A program made the translations under genes and the position numbers. Positions 57,811-64,000 of a DNA stretch of 64,000 bases are shown one piece after another (within the stretch, counting starts at the first letter, position 1; each line of letters opens with the position of its first letter). The notes beneath the pieces are model-generated. The model was given only the letters and a program-made list of their open reading frames with translations, ran no database searches and was not told the origin of the DNA. Source of the DNA: Piscinibacter gummiphilus (GTDB lineage Bacteria; Pseudomonadota; Gammaproteobacteria; Burkholderiales; Burkholderiaceae_C); the NCBI RefSeq assembly GCF_002116905.1, contig NZ_CP015118.1:1736001-1800000 (forward strand), in the 5' to 3' direction.

Positions 57811-58560
57811 TCAGGGGTTGATCGCCGACAGGTCGGAGGCCACGGCCTCGCGTTCGTCGAACACGAAACAGCCCCCCTCGTAGTGGGCGCCGCCTGCTTC
57901 CTCGAAGTACTTCAGGATGCCGCCTTCCAGTTGCAGCACGTTCTGCACACCCGCCTCGGCCATGAACAGCGCCGCCTTCTCGCAGCGGATGCCGCCGGTG
58001 CAGTAGCTCACCACCGTCTTGCCTTCCAGGCTGGCGGCGTTCGCACGCACGGCGTCGGGGAACTCGGTGAACTTCGTGATGCGCCAGTCGATGGCGTTGG
58101 CGAAGCGGCCGTGGTCCACCTCGAAGGCGTTGCGCGTGTCGAGCATCACCACCGGGCGACCCGTGTCGTCCACCCCGGCGTCGAGCCAGCGCGACAGCGT
58201 GCGGGCGTCGACCGACGGCGCACGGCCCGCCGACGGCTTCACGTGCGGGTGGTTCATGCGGATGATCTCGCGCTTGACCTTCACGAGCAGCTTGCCGAAT
58301 GGCACGGTGGCCGACCAGCTCTCCTTCGGTTCGAGCGGTGCGAAGCGCGGGTCGGTGCGCAGTTCGCCCACGAACGCGCGCACGTCGTCGGGCGCGCCGG
58401 CGAGGAAGAGGTTGATGCCTTCTTCCGCGAGCAGCACGGTGCCCTTGAGCGAACGAGCCGCGGCTTGTGAGCGGATGCTCTCGCGGAGCGCCTGTGTGTC
58501 CGTGAGCGGCACGAACAGGTAGGACGAGATGTTGAGGACGGGGGGCAGGTTCGGTTCCAC
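57811..58560 (-). CDS. trhO: tRNA uridine(34) hydroxylase (YceA family, rhodanese domain)
   Basis: 249 residues from GTG 58560. N-terminal acylphosphatase-like domain (KGTVLLAEEGINLFLAG), then a rhodanese domain with active-site C187 in SYCTGGIRCEKA and the DTRNAFEVDHGRF block. Oxygen-dependent 5-hydroxylation of uridine at tRNA position 34 in the cytosol, with the rhodanese cysteine essential in E. coli. Divergent from dnaE with 39 bases between start codons. Confidence 0.93.
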   Translation of the reverse strand: MEPNLPPVLNISSYLFVPLTDTQALRESIRSQAAARSLKGTVLLAEEGINLFLAGAPDDVRAFVGELRTDPRFAPLEPKESWSATVPFGKLLVKVKREIIRMNHPHVKPSAGRAPSVDARTLSRWLDAGVDDTGRPVVMLDTRNAFEVDHGRFANAIDWRITKFTEFPDAVRANAASLEGKTVVSYCTGGIRCEKAALFMAEAGVQNVLQLEGGILKYFEEAGGAHYEGGCFVFDEREAVASDLSAINP

Positions 58561-58599
58561 CCGCGCATTTTACGGAACCCACCTCTCTAGAATGTCGGG

Positions 58600-61500
58600 A
58601 TGGCGTTTGTTCACCTCCGTTCCCACACCGAATTCTCCGTCGTCGACGGCACCCTGCGCATCGACGAACTCGTCGACGCCGCCGCCGGCGACGGCCAGGC
58701 CGCCCTCGCGATCACCGACCTGTCGAACCTGTTCGGCGGGGTCAAGTTCTACAAGGAAGCCCGCAAGGCGGGCGTCAAGCCCGTGCTGGGCGCCGACGTC
58801 TGGCTCGAGCCCGACACCGCCGCCGGCGAGAAGCTGCCCAGCCGCCTGCTGCTGCTGGCGCAGAACCGCAACGGCTACCTGAACCTCTGCGAGATCCTGT
58901 CCCGCGCGTGGATCCAGGACGTGCAGCAGGGCCGCGCGTGGGTGCGCTGGGAGTCGCTCGCCGCACTCGGCAGCGACCTGATCGTGCTGTCCGGAGCCGA
59001 CCTGGGCGCCGTGGGCCAGGCCCTGCTCGCGAACGACACCGAACGTGCGAAGGCCATCGCCACGCGCCTGTCCGACCTGTTCCCCCAGCGCTTCTACATC
59101 GAGCTGCAGCGTGCCGGCCTGCCGGGCCACGAGCCGCACGTGCGCGCCGCGGTGCCGCTGGCGGCCGAACTCGGCCTGCCGGTCGTGGCCACGCACCCGC
59201 TGCAGTTCCAGACGCCGGAGGACTTCGAGGCCCACGAGGCCCGCACCTGCATCGCCGAGGGCGAGACGCTCACGAACCCGCGCCGCGTCAAGAAGTTCAC
59301 GCGCGACCAGCACTTCAAGACGCAGGCCGAGATGGAGGCGCTGTTCGCGGACGTGCCCACGGCCATCCGGAACACCGTCGAGATCGCCAAGCGCTGCAGC
59401 CTGACGCTCGTGCTCGGCAAGCCGCGCCTGCCGGACTTCCCGGTGCCCGAGGTCGAGGGCCGCCTGATGGAGCCGGAAGAGTACTTCCGCTACGTCTCGC
59501 ACGAGGGCCTGAAGGAGCGGATGATCCACCTGTTCCCGGACCCCGCCAAACGCGAGGCCGAGAACCCCCGGTATGTCGAGCGGCTCGACTTCGAGATCAA
59601 CACGATCCTGAAGATGGGCTTCCCCGGCTACTTCCTGATCGTGGCGGACTTCATCATCTGGGCGAAAGGCCACGGTTGTCCCGTGGGGCCGGGCCGGGGT
59701 TCCGGCGCCGGCTCGCTCGTGGCCTACGCGCTCAAGATCACCGACCTCGACCCGCTGCGCTACAACCTGCTGTTCGAACGCTTCCTGAACCCGGAGCGGG
59801 TGTCGATGCCCGACTTCGACATCGACTTCTGCCAGGGCAACCGCGACCGCGTCATCGACTACGTGAAGGACAAGTACGGCCGCGAGGCCGTCAGCCAGAT
59901 CGCCACGTTCGGCACCATGGCGGCGAAGGCCGCGCTGCGGGACGTGGGCCGCGTGCTCGGCATGGGCTACGGCCACGTCGACGGTGTCGCGAAGCTCGTG
60001 CCGGCGCCGCCCGGCAAGACCGTGACGCTCAAGCGCCCCGGCGACAAGCCCGACCCCGGCATCATCTACGCGCGCACCGAGGCGCCCGAGATCGAGCAGC
60101 GCGAGAAGAACGAGGAAGAGGTCGCCGAACTGCTGGCGCTGGCCGAACGCGTCGAGGGCATGGTGCGCAACATCGGCATGCACGCGGGGGGCGTGCTGAT
60201 CGCCCCGGGCAAGATCACCGACTTCTGCCCGCTCTACATGCAGCCCGGCAGCGACAGCGCCGTGAGCCAGTACGACAAGGACGACGTGGAGGCCATCGGC
60301 CTCGTGAAGTTCGACTTCCTGGGCCTCGCCACGCTGACCATCCTCGAACTCGCGAAGGACTACATCCGCGCGCGCCGGCCCAAGCAGGAGAACTTCGCGT
60401 TCGAGAACATCCCGCTGAACGACCGCGCGTCGTACCAGCTGATGAGCGAGGGCAAGACGGTCGCCGTGTTCCAGCTGGAATCGTCCGGCATGCAGCGCAT
60501 GCTGAAGGATGCGAAGCCCAGCGTGTTCGAGGACATCATCGCGCTGGTGGCGCTGTACCGCCCGGGCCCGATGGACCTGATCCCGAGCTTCTGCGCCCGC
60601 AAGCACGGGCGCGAGGAGGTCGAGTACCCGCACCCGCTGATGAAGTCGGTGCTGGAGGAGACCTACGGCATCATGGTCTACCAGGAGCAGGTGATGCAGG
60701 TGGCCCAGATCGTCGGGGGCTACTCGCTCGGCGGCGCCGACCTGCTGCGCCGCGCGATGGGCAAGAAGAAGCTCGAGGAGATGGTGGCGCACCGCGCGAC
60801 CTTCGCCGAGGGCGCGGGCAAGCAGGGCATCGAGGAGCCCAAGGCCAACGAGATCTTCGACCTGATGGAGAAGTTCGCGGGCTACGGCTTCAACAAATCG
60901 CACGCCGCGGCCTACGCGCTGCTCGCGTACCACACCGCGTACCTGAAGGCGCACTACCTCGCCGAATTCACCGCGGCCAACATGAGCGTCGCGCTCGACG
61001 ACACCGACAAGCTCAAGATCTTCCACGACGACGCCGTCAAGCTCGGTCTCACGTTCGAGCCGCCCAACATCAACACCTGCAACTACCGCTTCGAACCGGT
61101 GGCCGACAAGGTGGTGCGCTACGGCCTCGGGGCCGTGAAGGGCACGGGCCAGAGCGCGGTCGAGGCCATCATCGAGGCCCGCGCCGAAGGCGGTCCGTTC
61201 AAGAGCATCTTCGACTTCGCCGCGCGCGTGGACCGCAGCCGCATCAACAAGCGCACCGTCGAGGCGCTCATCAAGGCCGGCGCGTTCGACCTGCTGCACC
61301 CGGAGCGCTCCCAGGTCGTCGCGAGCATCGGCCTCGCGTTCGAATACGCCGACACCCAGGCCGCGCACGCGGACCAGGGCGGCCTGTTCGACTTCGACGA
61401 CTCGCACGGCGCGTCCACCACCGAACCCGACCTCGTCGAGGCCAAGCCGTGGAGCATCAAGGAGCGGCTGAGCCTCGAGAAGATCGCGCTCGGCTTCTAC

Positions 61501-62103
61501 CTGTCGGGCCACCTGTTCGACCAGAGCGGATCCGAGGTGCGCAAGTTCGCGCGCCGCGAGATCGCCGACCTGATCGACACGCGCGAGCCGCAGGTGCTCG
61601 CGGGCATCGTGGGTGACCTGCGCGTCATCAACGGCCAGCGTGGCCGTGTCGCGATCTTCAAGCTCGACGACAAGAGCGAGATGATCGAGGCGGTGGCCAA
61701 CGAGGAACTGCTCAACGCGAACAAGGACCTGCTGAAGGACGACGAGCTGATCATCGTGCTCGGCAAGGCGCAGCCCGACCGCTTCTCGGGCGGCATGCGC
61801 CTGAACGTGCAGCAGGTGTGGGACCTGCCCACCGCGCGGTGCCGCTTCGGCAAGTACCTGCGCGTCGAGGTCAACGGCAGCGTGCCGCCGGTGACCGAGG
61901 TGCTGCGCGACCACCCGAGCCGGCGCGTGGAAACGGAAGAGGGCACCGTGACGCAGGGCCTGCCGGTGCGGCTCGTGCTGCACCGCGAGGGCGCGTCCGG
62001 CGAACTGGACCTCGGGGACGAGGGGCGGTTCTATCCGTCGGATGCGGCGCTCGAGCGGTGGCTCGAGGGCAGCCACGGAAAGTCCACCGTCGTCTACGAC
62101 TGA
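58600..62103 (+). CDS. dnaE: DNA polymerase III subunit alpha
   Basis: 1167 residues, the normal DnaE1 length. N-terminal PHP domain (MAFVHLRSHTEFSVVDGTLRIDELV), palm with the catalytic DFDIDF (about 404-409, VSMPDFDIDFCQGNRDRVIDYV), thumb/fingers (GPGRGSGAGSLVAYAL; GVLIAPGKITDFCPLY), the helix-hairpin region (INKRTVEALIKAGAFD) and a C-terminal OB fold. Replicative polymerase of the chromosome. ATG 58600. A bulged hairpin lies 12 bases after its stop. No dnaE2/imu cassette is in the window. Confidence 0.98.
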   Translation: MAFVHLRSHTEFSVVDGTLRIDELVDAAAGDGQAALAITDLSNLFGGVKFYKEARKAGVKPVLGADVWLEPDTAAGEKLPSRLLLLAQNRNGYLNLCEILSRAWIQDVQQGRAWVRWESLAALGSDLIVLSGADLGAVGQALLANDTERAKAIATRLSDLFPQRFYIELQRAGLPGHEPHVRAAVPLAAELGLPVVATHPLQFQTPEDFEAHEARTCIAEGETLTNPRRVKKFTRDQHFKTQAEMEALFADVPTAIRNTVEIAKRCSLTLVLGKPRLPDFPVPEVEGRLMEPEEYFRYVSHEGLKERMIHLFPDPAKREAENPRYVERLDFEINTILKMGFPGYFLIVADFIIWAKGHGCPVGPGRGSGAGSLVAYALKITDLDPLRYNLLFERFLNPERVSMPDFDIDFCQGNRDRVIDYVKDKYGREAVSQIATFGTMAAKAALRDVGRVLGMGYGHVDGVAKLVPAPPGKTVTLKRPGDKPDPGIIYARTEAPEIEQREKNEEEVAELLALAERVEGMVRNIGMHAGGVLIAPGKITDFCPLYMQPGSDSAVSQYDKDDVEAIGLVKFDFLGLATLTILELAKDYIRARRPKQENFAFENIPLNDRASYQLMSEGKTVAVFQLESSGMQRMLKDAKPSVFEDIIALVALYRPGPMDLIPSFCARKHGREEVEYPHPLMKSVLEETYGIMVYQEQVMQVAQIVGGYSLGGADLLRRAMGKKKLEEMVAHRATFAEGAGKQGIEEPKANEIFDLMEKFAGYGFNKSHAAAYALLAYHTAYLKAHYLAEFTAANMSVALDDTDKLKIFHDDAVKLGLTFEPPNINTCNYRFEPVADKVVRYGLGAVKGTGQSAVEAIIEARAEGGPFKSIFDFAARVDRSRINKRTVEALIKAGAFDLLHPERSQVVASIGLAFEYADTQAAHADQGGLFDFDDSHGASTTEPDLVEAKPWSIKERLSLEKIALGFYLSGHLFDQSGSEVRKFARREIADLIDTREPQVLAGIVGDLRVINGQRGRVAIFKLDDKSEMIEAVANEELLNANKDLLKDDELIIVLGKAQPDRFSGGMRLNVQQVWDLPTARCRFGKYLRVEVNGSVPPVTEVLRDHPSRRVETEEGTVTQGLPVRLVLHREGASGELDLGDEGRFYPSDAALERWLEGSHGKSTVVYD

Positions 62104-62114
62104 ACTGGCCGCAC

Positions 62115-62149
62115 GTGCACAGTGCACACGTCGGCTGACGACTGTGCAC
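62115..62149 (+). terminator. Bulged inverted repeat after dnaE
   Basis: GTGCACAGT (62115-62123) pairs exactly with ACTGTGCAC (62141-62149); inside, CGTC (62129-62132) pairs with GACG (62137-62140) around a GGCT loop, leaving a 5-base bulge on the left. No T run follows, so it is a weak terminator or a site for a dimeric regulator acting on the next gene. Confidence 0.45.
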
Positions 62150-62242
62150 ATTGTGAAAGTGATTGAAAGCACGTCATCGCCCCCCGAACTCTTGCCGTTG
62201 TGGAGGTGTCGTACCTGACATGAAGTTGAAGGAGAAAACCGA

Positions 62243-62728
62243 ATGATGAAGAAGATCCTGATGGCCGCCGGCCTGGCCGCGGTCAGCCTGCACAGCATGG
62301 CGAGTCCCAACGTGGGTGTGTCCGTGAGCGTCGGCCAGCCGGGCTTCTACGGCCGCATCGACATCGGCAACGCGCCGCCCGCCGCGGTGATCTACCCGCA
62401 GCCCGTGATCATCCAGCAGCCGCCGGTCATCGTCGCGCACCGCCCGCCGATCTACCTGCGCGTGCCGCCGGGCCACCAGAAGAACTGGCGCAAGTACTGC
62501 GGCCGCTACGAGGCCTGCGGCCAGCCGGTGTACTTCGTGCGCGACGACTGGTACCGCGACCACTACCGCCGCCCTGCGCCGCCGCCGCGCGTGGTCTACC
62601 GGGAGGATCGCCGCGACTGGCGCGACGATCGCCACGATGACCGGCACGACCGCCATGATCGGCATGACCACCGCGACGACCGTGGCCATCACGGCAACGG
62701 TCATGGCAAGGGCCACGGCCGCGACTGA
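62243..62728 (+). CDS. Secreted protein with His/Asp/Arg-rich tail
   Basis: 161 residues from ATG 62243 (AAGGAG 9 bases upstream; a second ATG follows immediately). Signal peptide with cleavage near SMA-SPNVG. A Pro-rich central segment (PPAAVIYPQPVIIQQPPVIV) is followed by a region with two Cys (KYCGRYEACGQPVYFV) and a tail from about residue 122 of repeated DRHD/RHDH units ending in HGNGHGKGHG. The middle resembles small periplasmic proteins common in Burkholderiales; the tail could bind metal ions such as Zn, Ni or Cu, by composition only. Confidence 0.75.
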   Translation: MMKKILMAAGLAAVSLHSMASPNVGVSVSVGQPGFYGRIDIGNAPPAAVIYPQPVIIQQPPVIVAHRPPIYLRVPPGHQKNWRKYCGRYEACGQPVYFVRDDWYRDHYRRPAPPPRVVYREDRRDWRDDRHDDRHDRHDRHDHRDDRGHHGNGHGKGHGRD

Positions 62729-62751
62729 TCGCATCGCACGTTCCCATGCAA

Positions 62752-62775
62752 AAGGGCGGCCTTCGGGCCGCCCTT
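62752..62775. terminator. Bidirectional hairpin terminator
   Basis: A perfect 10-bp stem AAGGGCGGCC / GGCCGCCCTT with TTCG loop lies between the convergent His-rich protein gene and the GntR gene. On the minus strand it is followed by TTTT, giving a good intrinsic terminator for the GntR gene; on the plus strand the T run is short. Confidence 0.85.
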
Positions 62776-62795
62776 GTCGTTGGTGCGCCGCGCCC

Positions 62796-63530
62796 TCAGG
62801 CCGGCGATGCCGAGCGTGCCCGGCGCGGGCGTTTCGCCTCGCCCGCCGTGTCGCCCCCCACCGCACCGAGCTCCTGCTCGAGCACCTTGCGCGACACGGC
62901 CCAGCCGCTGCGGTGGTGTTGGCGCAGGATCTCGCGCAGCATCGGGCCCGCGCGCTTGCGCAGTGCGTCGAGGATGTGCTCGTGCTCGCGCACGGCTTCC
63001 TGCCAGCGCTCGTTCTTGCGGTTGCCCGCGTAGCGGTAGCGCCGGATGCGCGCGCACTCGGCCGCGTAGATGCGTGACAGCACCGGGTTGCGCGCCGCGT
63101 CCACCACGCGCTGGTGGATGGCCTGGTTCAGCACGAAGTAGGTCATCAGCTCGCCGTCGTGGTGGGCCTGCACCATGTCCTTGTGGAGCTTCTCCACCTC
63201 GGCGACCTCGGCGTCGGTGATGAACTCGCACGCGGGTTCGGCGGCCATGGTCTCCAGGCCGATCAGCACCTCGATGGAGGCGGCCACGTCCGTCACCGAC
63301 AGCGCGGTGACCACCGCCCCGCGGTTCGGCTCGATGGTCACGAGCCCCTCGGCTTCCAGGATCTTGAAGGCCTCCCGCAGCGGCGTGCGCGAGATGCCCT
63401 CGAGCTGTTCGCTCATCAGCCGCTCGGAAATGCGCTGCCCCGGCGTCAGGGCGCCGGAGACGATCAGTTCGCGCACGCGGCGCGCGGCGAGCAGGGTGCG
63501 TTTGCCACGGTCCTGGCCGTTGGAGTTCAT
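62796..63530 (-). CDS. GntR family (FCD subfamily) transcriptional regulator
   Basis: 244 residues from ATG 63530; an in-frame ATG at 63554 would put an operator-like site over the start codon. Winged HTH (about 12-78; RERLIVSGALTPGQRI-like start, SEQLEGISRTPLREAFKILEAEGLVTIEPNRGAVV) and an all-helical FCD effector domain (about 90-215) with metal/ligand histidines. Basic tail KRPRRARS. Divergent from the oxidoreductase gene at the window's right edge, which it probably represses in the absence of its organic-acid ligand. Confidence 0.92.
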   Translation of the reverse strand: MNSNGQDRGKRTLLAARRVRELIVSGALTPGQRISERLMSEQLEGISRTPLREAFKILEAEGLVTIEPNRGAVVTALSVTDVAASIEVLIGLETMAAEPACEFITDAEVAEVEKLHKDMVQAHHDGELMTYFVLNQAIHQRVVDAARNPVLSRIYAAECARIRRYRYAGNRKNERWQEAVREHEHILDALRKRAGPMLREILRQHHRSGWAVSRKVLEQELGAVGGDTAGEAKRPRRARSASPA

Positions 63531-63548
63531 GGGGGCATCGGTCACGGA

Positions 63549-63622
63549 TTGCATTCAAAGCGAAGGATACACGGTCCCGGGTTAGGGGTTCTACGGAGTT
63601 GGATGGTGTGGATTGCATGCAA
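63549..63622. promoter_or_regulatory. GntR operator-like sites TTGCATTCAA and TTGCATGCAA
   Basis: TTGCATTCAA (63549-63558) and the perfect palindrome TTGCATGCAA (63613-63622) lie in the divergent region between the GntR gene and the oxidoreductase gene, 64 bases apart. A third copy of the first form is inside the oxidoreductase gene at 63824-63833. The palindrome sits 40 bases before the oxidoreductase ATG. Confidence 0.65.
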
Positions 63623-63661
63623 AATCGCGCCAACCCCTTCCCCGATCTTCATTCCCCCGCC

Positions 63662-64000
63662 ATGAATCACCTGACCTATTTCGCGTCCGCCACTCGCCCC
63701 GCCGAGACCTGTGTCGTGGGCAGCGGCGGGTTCGGCCGCAGTTTCCTGGCCCAGGCGCGGCGCATTCCGCTGGTCAACGCACGGGTCGCGGTGGACCGTG
63801 AAGCCGCCATCGCGGTGGCCGCATTGCATTCAATCGGCATTCCGGCGGAGCAGATCGCCGTCTGCACGACCCGCACCGAAGCCGTGGCCGCCTGGGACCG
63901 CGGCCAGTACATCGCCGCCGCCGACGTCGCCCTCCTCACCGACCTCCCGCTCGACCTGCTGATCGAGGCCACGGGCCATCCCGAAGCGGGTGCCCGCCAC
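63662..64000 (+). CDS. NAD-dependent oxidoreductase, homoserine-dehydrogenase-like, N-terminal part (3' end outside window)
   Basis: 113 residues from ATG 63662, cut by the window end. Rossmann motif CVVGSGGFGRSFLAQARRI near the N-terminus, then VNARVAVDREAAIAVAALHSIG and the end of the nucleotide fold with DVALLTDLPLDLLIEATGHPEAGARH, which is the pattern of the putative homoserine-dehydrogenase/SAF-domain oxidoreductases found in sugar-acid catabolic clusters. Divergent from a GntR/FCD regulator gene. The substrate cannot be determined without the missing part. Confidence 0.8.
   Translation, partial: MNHLTYFASATRPAETCVVGSGGFGRSFLAQARRIPLVNARVAVDREAAIAVAALHSIGIPAEQIAVCTTRTEAVAAWDRGQYIAAADVALLTDLPLDLLIEATGHPEAGARH

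Noticed and set aside
58570..62310. A minus-strand open frame of over 1200 codons opposite dnaE
   Set aside because: It mirrors dnaE exactly. Its predicted protein is composed of Arg/Val/Leu/His repeats expected from the complement of GC-rich codons, with no motifs; dnaE on the plus strand is unmistakable.

Overview
The window is chromosomal DNA from a GC-rich betaproteobacterium, most probably order Burkholderiales (Comamonadaceae / Sphaerotilaceae / Rhizobacter-like). This rests on the very high GC content, Burkholderiales-type small families (DUF3460, DUF3034), the gene order DUF3460-scpA, a DinB with the inserted finger loop seen in that order, and ATGA-type stop/start overlaps. I see no insertion sequence, prophage, CRISPR array, rRNA or tRNA gene, and no stretch over 300 bases without a gene. 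It reads as core genome mixed with lineage-specific operons.

Left part (1-27.4 kb). A truncated glycine-zipper protein and its small partner are followed by a minus-strand cofactor group (bioB-panB-panC) behind DUF3460-scpA. Then come aqpZ, an orphan amino-acid binding protein, a propeller lipoprotein, a SulP transporter directly behind metG, and apbC. Next are a secreted M28 peptidase, an Mpo1-like protein, a membrane C13 (legumain-type) peptidase, a CorC-like protein, dCMP deaminase, a YpfJ-type metalloprotease and a LysR/reductase pair. An operon for a periplasmic truncated globin, a cupredoxin and a DUF3034 protein follows, then dinB with a LexA box facing DUF488, a hypothetical gene and fdxA.

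Middle part (27.4-46.4 kb). A sulfur-transfer theme appears: SUMF1-domain protein plus sulfotransferase on the minus strand. Facing them is a plus-strand run of NMT1-type binding protein, histidine kinase, Rcp1-like regulator, hybrid kinase and APS kinase (cysC), so the PAPS maker lies close to a PAPS user. After GST, DUF2214 and LysE genes comes an alpha-glucan locus. It holds a diguanylate cyclase with a periplasmic pullulanase-associated (starch-binding) domain, a sugar-binding protein, a large secreted GH13 amylase with two CBM25-like and two FnIII domains, and a LacI regulator. Several CG-centred palindromes lie in its promoter regions. The sensor/cyclase fusion is the most striking item here.

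Right part (46-64 kb). This holds a transglutaminase-like protease, an outer-membrane barrel, a divergent hybrid-kinase/OmpR regulator pair, DUF1345, a glycine-rich protein and gluQ translationally coupled to a LysR gene, with a pirin facing that LysR gene. Bax-inhibitor family, DUF599, trhO and dnaE follow. The window ends in a GntR regulator facing a truncated NAD-dependent oxidoreductase, with three copies of a TTGCATKCAA site around them. Three solute-binding proteins in the window have no permease or ATPase partner nearby.
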